Positions 45,351 to 53,181 of a stretch of 64,000 nt of DNA are shown here, piece after piece. Made by a program: the position numbers and the translations under genes. Each line of letters opens with the position of its first letter. Positions within the stretch are counted from its first letter, which is position 1. The DNA lies in contig JAIXWM010000184.1 in the NCBI GenBank assembly GCA_027491255.1, forward strand, positions 1 through 64,000, in the 5' to 3' direction. Below the pieces are notes generated by a model, which was not told the DNA's origin, searched no databases, and worked only from the letters and a program-made list of their open reading frames with translations. This stretch comes from Rubrivivax sp. (GTDB lineage: Bacteria; Pseudomonadota; Gammaproteobacteria; Burkholderiales; Burkholderiaceae_C).

Positions 45351-46184
45351 TCAGCGGCGGATGCGCCGCTCCACGGTGGCGAGCAAGGCTTCCGGCGACA
45401 CCGGCTTGCGCAGTGTGACCAGGTTCGGGTGATTGCGGGCCGCATGTGCGGCCGCTTCGTCCCCGGAGATCAGCACGGCCGGTACCTCCACTTGCGGGAA
45501 GGCCGCGCGCAGGCGCTCCAGCGCATGGAGCCCGGTGCCCGAGGCACCCAGGTGGAAATCGACGAGCGCGAGCCCTGGTCGTACGCGTGTGCCCCCGGCA
45601 TCGAGCCAGCGTTCGAGCTCGTCGATGCTGCTGAGCTCCATCACCCTTGCTCCCCAGGCTTCGAGCAGCACGGCCGTGCTGAGGCGGGACCCCGGGTCGT
45701 CGTCGATGACCACGATCAGCGGCGTCGCATCGGCATCCTGCGCCTGCCCATGCCCCTCGCCTGAAGCGCTGTCGGCATCCGCCTCGCGCTCGGCGGGCGC
45801 GCTCGGAAGCGATGCCCATGGGGGCACAGCGTCGGGCGGACCGGCCCGGGCTGCTTCCCAGCCCGGTGCCGGGGACACCTTGGCGCCTGCCGACGATGTG
45901 TTCGCGGCCTCGTGCCTGGCTTCCTCGGCGGCCCAGGCGTCGATCAGGGCTTCCAGCGCCGCCACCGCATCTGCAATGCCCTGCGCCAGCGGCTGCTCTG
46001 CCGGGCCGAGCGGCCGTGCGCGCAGCGCGGCGCAGAACAGTCCCAGCGCGTTCAGCGGCTGGCGCAGGTCGTGGTGGCGGCTTCGCCAGTCAGCGCGTGC
46101 CGGGCTCAGCGCACCGGGTGTGGTGGCATCGGCGACGAGTGGTGTGTCGGGCGCTGCGCCGACGGGCCTGTGCGCCTCAGCCAC
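45351..46184 (-). CDS. Kinase-like phosphoacceptor domain fused to a receiver domain, lacking the ATPase domain
   Basis: A 277-residue protein. Residues 30-90 look like a histidine kinase dimerisation domain with the phosphoacceptor box RHHDLRQPLNALGLF. Residues 155-275 are a receiver domain (VVIDDDPGSRLS acidic pocket, phospho-Asp in LALVDFHLG, conserved Lys in TLRKPVS). The usual N, G1 and G2 ATP-binding boxes are absent; instead there is a 60-residue Ala/Pro/Glu-rich linker. It therefore cannot phosphorylate itself by the normal route and may act as a phosphorelay or docking partner. GTG start, overlapping the LuxR-type regulator end by 8 bases. Confidence 0.8.
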   Translation of the reverse strand: MAEAHRPVGAAPDTPLVADATTPGALSPARADWRSRHHDLRQPLNALGLFCAALRARPLGPAEQPLAQGIADAVAALEALIDAWAAEEARHEAANTSSAGAKVSPAPGWEAARAGPPDAVPPWASLPSAPAEREADADSASGEGHGQAQDADATPLIVVIDDDPGSRLSTAVLLEAWGARVMELSSIDELERWLDAGGTRVRPGLALVDFHLGASGTGLHALERLRAAFPQVEVPAVLISGDEAAAHAARNHPNLVTLRKPVSPEALLATVERRIRR

Positions 46185-46881
46185 GCCGCCCTCGGCGCCA
46201 TGAAAAGCCGGCGAGGTGCTCGTTCTGCATCTGCGTGACGGCCACGATGGCCTGGGTGCGTGTGGACACGTTCAGCGCCCGCAGCACCGAGGCCACATGC
46301 ACCTTCACCGTTTCCGTCGACAGGCCGAGTTCGCGCGCAATGAGCTTGTTGGGCAGCCCGCGGACCATGCCGGCCAGCACGTCGGTCTGCCGGGACGTCA
46401 ACCCCAGGCGCTCGATCAGGCTGGGCGCGATGCGCTGGCCACCGGTGGGCGTGGCCCCGTTGCCCGCGGCACCACCGGCCTCGCCCGACCCGAACAGATG
46501 GGTCGGGATGTGCATGCCGCCCGACATCACGGTGCGCAAGGCCTCCACCAGCGCTTCGTTGCTGCTGCGCTTGGTGACGTAGCCCATCGCTCCCAGATCG
46601 AGCGACTGCAGCACGTCGCTCTTGCTCTCCGAGGCCGACAGCACGACGACCGGCACGCCGGGATGGTCTTGCCGCATCTGTGCAAGCAGGTCGAAACCGT
46701 GCGCGTCGCCCAGTGTGAGGTCGAGCAGCACGAGTTCGACGTCCGGGTGCTCGCGCAGCCGCTCGCGCGCCTGCGCAGCGCTCTGCGCGCAGGTGACCCG
46801 GTCGTCGTTGCCGAAACTGGCGATCACGGCCTGCAGCGCGGCCAGGATCAGCGGATGGTCGTCGACGAGCAGCAGGTTCAT
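46177..46881 (-). CDS. NarL/LuxR-type response regulator
   Basis: A 234-residue regulator. The receiver domain (1-120) has acidic residues near 7-8 (VDDHP), phospho-Asp in VLLDLTLGD (about 54) and Lys in GYVTKRSS (about 105). A Gly/Ala/Thr-rich linker of about 30 residues leads to a LuxR-type helix-turn-helix (LTSRQTDVLAGMVRGLPNKL ... TVKVHVASVL). It is coupled to the ATPase-less kinase-like gene, so its kinase is probably encoded elsewhere. Nearest candidate targets are the divergent lipoprotein gene or its own promoter. Confidence 0.9.
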   Translation of the reverse strand: MNLLLVDDHPLILAALQAVIASFGNDDRVTCAQSAAQARERLREHPDVELVLLDLTLGDAHGFDLLAQMRQDHPGVPVVVLSASESKSDVLQSLDLGAMGYVTKRSSNEALVEALRTVMSGGMHIPTHLFGSGEAGGAAGNGATPTGGQRIAPSLIERLGLTSRQTDVLAGMVRGLPNKLIARELGLSTETVKVHVASVLRALNVSTRTQAIVAVTQMQNEHLAGFSWRRGRRG

Positions 46882-46975
46882 GCGAAGAATTCCCTGTGAG
46901 TTACGTTTCTATTCTGGGCCATCGGCGATACATCAGCGATAAATTTCCAAAGGCCACACACGGGAATTCAGGGCG

Positions 46976-47002
46976 AAAAAAAGCCGCGTCAGCGACGCGG
47001 CT
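46976..47002 (-). terminator. Intrinsic terminator of the repeat-rich lipoprotein gene
   Basis: On the minus strand, a 9-bp perfect stem (AGCCGCGTC/GACGCGGCT, 3-base loop) is followed directly by seven T, 29 bases after the lipoprotein stop. This is the clearest rho-independent terminator in the window. Confidence 0.88.
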
Positions 47003-47030
47003 CTTGCGTGACGGGCTCGCCGCCGGCGGG

Positions 47031-48359
47031 TCAGAACGTGGCGCCGGTGGCTCCCGTGGTCCGGGTGAAGGTGAGTGTGACCGAGAGGCTGGCCGTCTGC
47101 CGTCCGTCCGACACCGTGATGGAGTAGGTGCCGGTGCCGGAGGCCGTCGGAACGCCGGTGATCGCACCGGTGAGCGGGTTGAAGGTCAGGCCCGGAGGAA
47201 TGGCCTTGCTGCCGGTGATCGACAGGGTCAGCAGGTCGCTTTCCGCGTCGGCAACCGTGGGCGTGTACGTGAACGCCACGCCGACGGTCCCGGACGCCGA
47301 TGCGGCGCCGGTGATGGTCGGGGCGGTGTTGGTCGGCGGTGTCACCGTCACCGTGACACCCTGCAGCGCTTGTTGGGCGGCGCTGGCAGAAGTCTGTGTT
47401 TCGATGGCGGCGGAGACGTTCTGGGTGACGATCTGTGCCTCGGGTTTGATCGAGGCCGCGGTGTTTGCCAGGGACACACCGGGGGCCCCTGCGATCGCGT
47501 CCACGACCGTGGTCGTCGACGTGGCCACGGATTGCGCCACCTGGCTGATCGCGGCATTGTTGAGCGCCAGTGTCACGCCCCCGGCCTTGCTCGAGTCCGC
47601 CGCCATGGCCGTGACGGCGGATGTCGTGGCCGCCTGGGTGATCGAGGCGATCTCGGCTCCGGTGTCCAGCTGGGTCGCTGTCTTGCCCACCAGGTTCGTG
47701 GCCAGCGCCGCCAGGACTTCGGTCTGGACCGACTTCACCGCCTGCGTCGAGAGCAGGCGCGTGTTGTCGTTGCCGCCGGCGGCCGTGTTCAGAACTTCGA
47801 CCACCATGCTGGCGGTGGTCGTCACCGCCTTGACCAGCGCCGCCGCCGCCGGGGTGATCCCCTCGTCGATCTTGGCGTTGTAGGCCACGCCCAGCGACTG
47901 GATCGTGGTCTTCAGGGCGGCGCGGTTCGCCTCGGGCGTGAGTTGCACCAGCGTCGTCAGCGGCGTGACAGCCTGGCTGGTGACCGTCTGGCCGGCCTTG
48001 CCGCCCTCGGCCCGCATCGTGATCGCGGGCTGGCTGGTGATGGTGTCGGTGCCGCCGAGACTGACGATCTCGTAGTCATAGGTCGGCACCGCGGTGAGCT
48101 TCCAGTTGCCGGTCGAGTCGGTCGTGGTCGAGTAGGCCTTCTCGTCAGCATCGACGATGCCGTTGCCCCGGACCTGGCCCGCAGGTATCCTGTCTGCGAA
48201 CACGATGGCGCCACTGACCGGCCCCTGCACCACCGCTCCTCCGGGCGCGGCCACGGTCACCGGGTCGTCTTCCTTCAAGCCGCATCCGACTACTAGGGCC
48301 GCCGCGGCAGCCACCGCGGCCAGTCGGGTCGCGGCATGGAGAGAACGCTTTTCCATCAT
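47031..48359 (-). CDS. Uncharacterised lipoprotein with a C-terminal Ig-like domain
   Basis: A 442-residue lipoprotein. The signal MEKRSLHAATRL and a hydrophobic stretch end in lipobox VVGC near residue 24. Residues 50-330 are Ala/Thr/Val-rich with many short helices (TTTASMVVEVLNTAA, AAASDV-like text). The last 95 residues are a putative Ig/cadherin-like domain (GVAFTYTPTVADAESDLLT, PPGLTFNPLTGAITGVPTAS). It probably sits in the outer membrane with the Ig domain exposed. The start ATG 48359 (or 48356) is preceded by GAGGAG on the minus strand (48365-48370 region), which decides it over ATGs further upstream. No family name recognised for the middle part. Confidence 0.82.
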   Translation of the reverse strand: MMEKRSLHAATRLAAVAAAAALVVGCGLKEDDPVTVAAPGGAVVQGPVSGAIVFADRIPAGQVRGNGIVDADEKAYSTTTDSTGNWKLTAVPTYDYEIVSLGGTDTITSQPAITMRAEGGKAGQTVTSQAVTPLTTLVQLTPEANRAALKTTIQSLGVAYNAKIDEGITPAAAALVKAVTTTASMVVEVLNTAAGGNDNTRLLSTQAVKSVQTEVLAALATNLVGKTATQLDTGAEIASITQAATTSAVTAMAADSSKAGGVTLALNNAAISQVAQSVATSTTTVVDAIAGAPGVSLANTAASIKPEAQIVTQNVSAAIETQTSASAAQQALQGVTVTVTPPTNTAPTITGAASASGTVGVAFTYTPTVADAESDLLTLSITGSKAIPPGLTFNPLTGAITGVPTASGTGTYSITVSDGRQTASLSVTLTFTRTTGATGATF

Positions 48360-48542
48360 CAGTACTCCTCGAGAAACGAAACGACGGCGCACACCCGCCA
48401 TGAAACGACTGAAAACGCGACCGGCCGGGACTCCTGGGGCCCTTGCTTGAACCTCATGGCCCGCCGGCCTCAGGTTTCGCACGGAAGGCCGTTGTCCTGG
48501 TCGAATCGAGCGCGTGTTGACCATAGGCTGGGTTCGTCAGCA

Positions 48543-48572
48543 ACCCTTACATTCATGATAAACCCATATGGG
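48543..48572 (-). promoter_or_regulatory. 14-mer and CCCATATGGG palindrome upstream of the lipoprotein gene
   Basis: On the minus strand ATGAATGTAAGGGT (48543-48556) matches the site at 40662-40675 exactly. It lies 6 bases from the perfect palindrome CCCATATGGG (48563-48572). The pair sits about 185-210 bases upstream of the lipoprotein start. It is a plausible site for a regulator shared with the polysaccharide genes. Confidence 0.3.
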
Positions 48573-48686
48573 CGGTGATGCCACTTCCGCCAGTTACCGA
48601 TTGCGCTACCGTCGTCGCATTGACGCGGAAGTTTTGGTCTGCGGCTGAGGAACCCGGCAGGGTCGTGCTGCGCCTCGGCAATCGAA

Positions 48687-48706
48687 GCCGGCCGCAACCG
48701 GCCGGC
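48687..48706 (-). terminator. Hairpin after the TauE-type exporter gene
   Basis: GCCGGCC and GGCCGGC form a perfect 7-bp stem with a 6-base loop, 40 bases past the stop of the minus-strand exporter gene. No T run follows, so the call rests on position and stem strength. Confidence 0.4.
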
Positions 48707-48745
48707 ATGAGCGAAGTGAAGAAAGACGCTCAGCCTCTGCGGCGC

Positions 48746-49504
48746 TCAGCCGGCGAGCCCGTCCCACAGCAGCTTGGTCCCGGTCAGGGCCATGCCGGTC
48801 CAGGCGAGCCGGTAGAACCAGGTCGGCGCGATGCGCCTCGTCAGGCGCACGCCGATCCAGACGCCGACGGGCGCCAGCGGCAGCAACACGAGCGCGGTGG
48901 CCATGTTGGGCAGGTCGATCAAGCCCAACCAGGCGTACGGCACCCACTTCGAGGCATTGAGCGCGGCGAAGAACACCGCCATCGTGGCGCTGAAGACCAG
49001 CGGCGGCAGTTTCTGCGGAAGCAGGTAGGCGACCACGGGCGGGCTGCCGGCATGGGCGACGAAGCTGGTGAATCCGGAGGCCGTGGCGCATACCGCGCCG
49101 ACGCTGTCGGGTGCGACGCGCCGACCTGTGGGGCGCCACAGCAGTTGCCAGGCGACGAAAGCCAGGGCCAGCGCGCCCGTCAGCGTCGCCACCCAGGCTG
49201 AGGGCAGCAGCCCGAACACGGCCCAGCCCAGCAGCGAGCCGGCCAAGCCCCACGGAAGCAGCAGCCTCAGCAGACGGCGGTCAGGGTGGTGGCGCAAGCG
49301 CCTCAGTGCGGCCACGTCCATGGTCAACAGCAGCGGCATCATGATCGCGGCGGCTTGCGGTACGGGCACGGTCAGCGCCAACAGCGGCACGGCCAGGGCG
49401 CCGAAGCCGGTGGCGAAACCACTCTTGGACAGACCCATCAGCAGCACCGCGGGTATCGCAACCGCATAGAACAGCGGATCCCCGATGAGCCAGCCATTGG
49501 CCAT
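48746..49504 (-). CDS. TauE/SafE-family membrane exporter
   Basis: A 252-residue protein with about eight hydrophobic helices and the family's two halves (PAVLLMGLSKSGFATGFGAL near 15-35; a second GFTSFVAHAGSPPVVAYLL near 143-161). Members move sulfite, sulfoacetate or related anions across the inner membrane. The start was taken as ATG 49504, just before the first helix. An ATG at 49546 would share its CATG with the divergent DUF1841 start and add 14 polar residues. Confidence 0.87.
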   Translation of the reverse strand: MANGWLIGDPLFYAVAIPAVLLMGLSKSGFATGFGALAVPLLALTVPVPQAAAIMMPLLLTMDVAALRRLRHHPDRRLLRLLLPWGLAGSLLGWAVFGLLPSAWVATLTGALALAFVAWQLLWRPTGRRVAPDSVGAVCATASGFTSFVAHAGSPPVVAYLLPQKLPPLVFSATMAVFFAALNASKWVPYAWLGLIDLPNMATALVLLPLAPVGVWIGVRLTRRIAPTWFYRLAWTGMALTGTKLLWDGLAG

Positions 49505-49544
49505 GATGAGCCCGGTCTCAGTGGTCGCGACGGACAATGTGGAC

Positions 49545-50009
49545 ATGTTTCAGCCTTCGCAACATGACGTGCGCCGCTTCTTCTGCCAGGTCTGGCGCCG
49601 CCGGAAGCAGGGCCTGGCGCTGGATCCGATGCAGGCACAGGCGGCGACCTGGGTCGCCGAGCATCCTGAGTACGACGCCGACCTGGCGGACGAGGAGGCA
49701 GCGCTCGGGGCCGACTACCGGGTCGAGAACGGCCGCGGCAACCCCTTCCTGCACCTGAGCATGCACCTGAGCATCAGCGAGCAGATCGCCATCGACCAAC
49801 CGGCGGGCATCCGGCAGGCGGTGCATCTGCTGGCGGCGCGGCGGGGCTCCTTGCACGCGGCCCATCACGAGGTGATGGAGTGTCTGGGCGAGATGCTGTG
49901 GACGTCCCAGCGCAGCGGCATGCCGCCCGATGGGCCGGCCTATCTCGAGGCGGTTCGCCGTCGCGCGCGCGGTCCGGCCGAAGGGAGTCTGCCTCAGCGG
50001 CAGGGGTAG
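49545..50009 (+). CDS. DUF1841 family protein
   Basis: A 154-residue soluble protein with the family's conserved order: MFQPSQHDVRRFFCQVWRR, WVAEHPEYD, NPFLHLSMHLSISEQIAIDQP, then HHEVMECLGEMLWTSQR. The function is unknown, though the family is widespread in betaproteobacteria. It starts only 40 bases from the divergent exporter start, and its last 16 bases overlap the end of the convergent CopZ-like gene. Confidence 0.9.
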   Translation: MFQPSQHDVRRFFCQVWRRRKQGLALDPMQAQAATWVAEHPEYDADLADEEAALGADYRVENGRGNPFLHLSMHLSISEQIAIDQPAGIRQAVHLLAARRGSLHAAHHEVMECLGEMLWTSQRSGMPPDGPAYLEAVRRRARGPAEGSLPQRQG

Positions 50010-50188
50010 CCTGCTTGCGCCAGCGCGACGGCGAAATCCTGTGCCGGCTGCTGTGAATCGATGGTCACGCGGTGCGCCGGCAGGTCGATCGAGAGCGCGG
50101 CTTGCGGGTCCGTCTTCCTGACGGTCTCGGTGACCACACGCACGCAGTGCTGGCAGCTCATGTCCGGCAACTCCAGGTCGATCGTCAT
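49994..50188 (-). CDS. Small heavy-metal-binding protein (CopZ/HMA type)
   Basis: A 64-residue HMA fold with the metal-binding loop MSCQHC (residues 10-15) and the typical ending ALAQAGYPC. The family carries Cu(I) or similar ions to a P-type ATPase, none of which is visible here. A GAGGA site lies 6 bases before the ATG. It converges with DUF1841 over 16 bases. Confidence 0.85.
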   Translation of the reverse strand: MTIDLELPDMSCQHCVRVVTETVRKTDPQAALSIDLPAHRVTIDSQQPAQDFAVALAQAGYPCR

Positions 50189-50250
50189 CGCAATCCTCGG
50201 TGCAGCGGTGCCGGTCGGGGCTGTGCGTGGCGGGCCGGTGGCAGCTGCTT

Positions 50251-50895
50251 TCAGCGGAAGCGCGACTGCGGCACCGTCTTCAGGTCGCCAGGCAGCGAAC
50301 CGAGGTAGGCTGCCATCGCCTTGAGTTCGGCGGGCTTGAACTGCTGAACCTGTGCGCCCATGATGGCGTTGTTGCGACCGATGTGCGGGTTGCCTTGGAC
50401 CTTGTAGGACTTGAGCGCCACGAACAGGTAGTCTGCGTGCTGGCCGGCGAGCTTGGGATAGGAGGGGTCAACCGGTTTGGCGAAGTCTGCGCCGTGGCAA
50501 GAAGCGCACGCGCCCTTGTCGAGCAGGGCCTTGACGTCGGCAGAGGGCTGCTGCACGGTCTGGGACACGGCTGCCACACTGCTCCTGCCGTGCTGCTCAT
50601 AGAAAGCCGCCAGATCGGCCATGTCCTGTTCGGTCAGGGAGGCGGAGATGACGCGCATGGTGGGGTGCTTGCGGTCGCCCTTCTGATAGGCCAAGAGGGA
50701 CGCCACGATGTACTTGGCATTCTGGCCGGAGATCTTGGGCACCCGGTGGACTTCGGGGAAGCTCGCCTGGTAACCGGCGATGCCGTGGCAGCCGATGCAC
50801 ATCGCGGCTTTTTTCTCACCCGCCTTGACGTCCTGGGCGAGAGCCGTAGAGCACAGGCCCGCCAGGGCCAGCGACAGAGTGAGCGCTTTCATCAT
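50251..50895 (-). CDS. Di-haem cytochrome c4-like protein
   Basis: A 214-residue periplasmic cytochrome. The signal peptide (about 1-20) ends LAQ. Two c-type haem motifs, CIGCH (about 33-37) and CASCH (about 130-134), each lead a domain of about 90 residues. Each domain has a candidate Met axial ligand (PTMRVIS; IMGAQ). Cytochrome c4 shuttles electrons to terminal oxidases. The gene stands alone and diverges from the MoxR gene across 219 bases. Confidence 0.9.
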   Translation of the reverse strand: MMKALTLSLALAGLCSTALAQDVKAGEKKAAMCIGCHGIAGYQASFPEVHRVPKISGQNAKYIVASLLAYQKGDRKHPTMRVISASLTEQDMADLAAFYEQHGRSSVAAVSQTVQQPSADVKALLDKGACASCHGADFAKPVDPSYPKLAGQHADYLFVALKSYKVQGNPHIGRNNAIMGAQVQQFKPAELKAMAAYLGSLPGDLKTVPQSRFR

Positions 50896-51114
50896 GATTT
50901 ATGTCTCGGCAAAGCCACCTCGAGCGCGACCGGCCTCTCCTCGAACGGCCTGGGTCGCAGGGGTCCTTCGATTATAGGGGGGGCCTTATACTGATTCGAG
51001 GGGGTGGCCGGCTGTCCGGCGGCCTTGATGCCATCGGGCAAGAGGCCGCGCAGCGCGCCTGTGGTGCTTGCCGGTCTGCCGCGTGTCCGCGGCGCCCTGA
51101 CGAGAGCTTCGAAG

Positions 51115-51957
51115 ATGAAATTCCAGGGTTCAGAGCAGTACGTTGCCACGCAGGATCTGATGCTGGCGGTCAACGCGGCCATCACGCTGAGGCGACCGCT
51201 GCTGGTCAAGGGCGAGCCGGGCACGGGCAAGACCATGCTGGCCGAGGAGGTGGCGGGTGCCCTCGGGCTGCCGCTGCTTCAATGGCACATCAAGAGCACC
51301 ACCAAGGCGCAGCAGGGGCTGTACGAGTACGACGCGGTCAGCCGCCTGCGTGACAGCCAGCTCGGCGACGAGAAGGTGCGCGACATCCAGAACTACATCG
51401 TGCGCGGCGTGCTGTGGCAGGCCTTCGCTGCCGAGCAGCCCGTGGCGTTGCTGATCGACGAGATCGACAAGGCCGACATCGAGTTTCCGAACGACCTGCT
51501 GCGCGAGCTCGACCGCATGGAGTTCCACGTCTACGAGACGCGCGAGACGGTGCGCGCGCGTCACCGGCCTGTGGTCTTCATCACCTCCAACAACGAGAAG
51601 GAGCTGCCTGACGCCTTTCTGCGTCGCTGCTTCTTCCACTACATCAAGTTCCCGGACGCCGACACGATGCGCGCCATCGTCGACGTGCACTTCCCGGGCC
51701 TGCGCAAGGAACTGCTGGCCGCGGCCCTGAAGACCTTCTACGATGTGCGCAACCTGCCCGGCCTGAAGAAGAAGCCCAGCACCTCCGAATTGCTGGACTG
51801 GCTCAAGCTGCTGGTGGCCGAGGAGATCCCGGCCGAAGCCCTGCAGAGCCGTGACGACAAGGTCAGCGTGCCGCCGCTGGTGGGCGCGCTGCTGAAGAAC
51901 GAGCAGGACGTGACCTTGTTCGAGAAGCTCGTTTTCATGCAGCGCAACCATCGCTGA
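51115..51957 (+). CDS. MoxR-family AAA+ ATPase
   Basis: A 280-residue AAA+ protein with Walker A GEPGTGKTM (about 33-41), Walker B LLIDEIDKAD (about 114-123), sensor 1 ITSNNEKELP and an arginine finger region DAFLRRCFFH. MoxR ATPases act as chaperones with VWA partners to insert cofactors or remodel complexes. The VWA partner follows after 39 bases. No basic transport or restriction gene is nearby that would suggest another role. Confidence 0.9.
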   Translation: MKFQGSEQYVATQDLMLAVNAAITLRRPLLVKGEPGTGKTMLAEEVAGALGLPLLQWHIKSTTKAQQGLYEYDAVSRLRDSQLGDEKVRDIQNYIVRGVLWQAFAAEQPVALLIDEIDKADIEFPNDLLRELDRMEFHVYETRETVRARHRPVVFITSNNEKELPDAFLRRCFFHYIKFPDADTMRAIVDVHFPGLRKELLAAALKTFYDVRNLPGLKKKPSTSELLDWLKLLVAEEIPAEALQSRDDKVSVPPLVGALLKNEQDVTLFEKLVFMQRNHR

Positions 51958-51996
51958 TCCGTCGGGAGGCCGGCCTGCCGGCCCTGGAGCGCCGCG

Positions 51997-53181
51997 ATGT
52001 TGATCGACTTCTTCTACACCTTGCGCTCGGCAAGGTTGCCGGTGTCCGTCAAGGAGTACCTCACGCTGCTGGAGGCCTTGAAGGCGGGCGTGCTGGACGA
52101 CGACGGCGGGCCGAGCGTGGACAAGTTCTACTATCTGGCCCGCACCGCCCTGGTGAAGGACGAGTCGCACTTCGACCGCTTCGACCGCGCCTTCGCCGCC
52201 TACTTCAAGGGCGTGGAGTCGGCCGCCGACTTCACGCAGGACCTGCCGCTGGATTGGCTGCGCAAGACCCTCGAGCTCGAGCTCAGCCCCGAGGAGAAGG
52301 CGGCCATCGAGAAGATGGGCTGGGACGAGCTCATGCAGACGCTGAAGAAGCGTTTCGAGGAGCAGAAGGAGCGCCACGAGGGCGGCAACCGGATGATCGG
52401 CACCGGCGGCACCAGTCCCTTCGGGGCTTGGGGCTACAACCCGCAGGGCATACGGATCGGCCAGGACAAGGGCCGTCATCGCAGCGCCGTCAAGGTCTGG
52501 GATCAACGCGCCTTCAAGGACTACGACGACACCAAGGAACTGGGCACGCGCAACATCAAGGTCGCGCTGCGCCGCTTGCGCCGCTTTGCGCGCGAGGGCA
52601 CCGAGGAGGAACTCGACCTCGACGACACCATCCACAGCACGGCCGCCAACGCCGGCATGCTCGACATCAAGATGGTGCCCGAGCGCCATAACCGCGTGAA
52701 GGTGCTCCTGCTCATGGACGTGGGCGGCACGATGGACGAGCATGTGCACCGTGTCGAGGAACTGTTCAGCGCGGTCAAGAGCGAGTTCAAGCACCTGGAG
52801 TTCTACTACTTCCACAATTGCGTCTATGACTTCATGTGGAAGAACAACCGCCGCCGCTTCAGCGAGAAGTTCCCCACCTGGGACGTCATCCGCAAGTACA
52901 ACAAGGACTACAAGCTGATATTCGTCGGCGATGCGACGATGAGCCCGTACGAGATCCTCCAACCCGGCGGCAGCGTCGAATACAACAACGAGGAGCCGGG
53001 CGCTCAGTGGCTGCAACGCCTGACGCAAGCCTTCCCGAAGCACGCCTGGATCAACCCCGAGCCGCAAGGTGTGTGGCAGTACCGGCAGAGCATCTCGATC
53101 GTCCAGCAGCTGGTGAGCCAGCGCATGTTCCCGCTGACGCTGGCCGGTCTGGAGGGGGCGATGCGGCTGATGAGCAAATGA
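51997..53181 (+). CDS. VWA domain protein (CoxE-like), partner of MoxR
   Basis: A 394-residue protein. The N-terminal helical part (1-190; MLIDFFYTLRSARLPVSVKE) is followed by a VWA-like domain (about 220-390) with the metal site text LLLMDVGGTMDEHV. The usual DxSxS of the MIDAS motif is DVGGT, so the middle Ser is Gly; I recall a similar change in related CoxE-like proteins, but metal binding is not certain. The MoxR gene is 39 bases upstream and the Omp85 gene overlaps its stop by 4 bases. Confidence 0.87.
   Translation: MLIDFFYTLRSARLPVSVKEYLTLLEALKAGVLDDDGGPSVDKFYYLARTALVKDESHFDRFDRAFAAYFKGVESAADFTQDLPLDWLRKTLELELSPEEKAAIEKMGWDELMQTLKKRFEEQKERHEGGNRMIGTGGTSPFGAWGYNPQGIRIGQDKGRHRSAVKVWDQRAFKDYDDTKELGTRNIKVALRRLRRFAREGTEEELDLDDTIHSTAANAGMLDIKMVPERHNRVKVLLLMDVGGTMDEHVHRVEELFSAVKSEFKHLEFYYFHNCVYDFMWKNNRRRFSEKFPTWDVIRKYNKDYKLIFVGDATMSPYEILQPGGSVEYNNEEPGAQWLQRLTQAFPKHAWINPEPQGVWQYRQSISIVQQLVSQRMFPLTLAGLEGAMRLMSK

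Larger units (their letters stand above)
48360..48745. other. 386-bp gap: promoter of the lipoprotein gene and end of the exporter gene
   Basis: No gene. From left to right it holds the lipoprotein ribosome site (GAGGAG, minus), an AT-richer stretch with the 14-mer (48543-48556) and the palindrome CCCATATGGG (48563-48572), then a hairpin for the exporter gene (48687-48706). The AT-rich part is the likely lipoprotein promoter. Confidence 0.5.

Noticed and set aside
49502..49547. Overlapping divergent start codons sharing CATG
   Set aside because: The exporter more likely starts at 49504, directly before its first membrane helix; the extra 14 residues from 49546 are polar and unlike the family.
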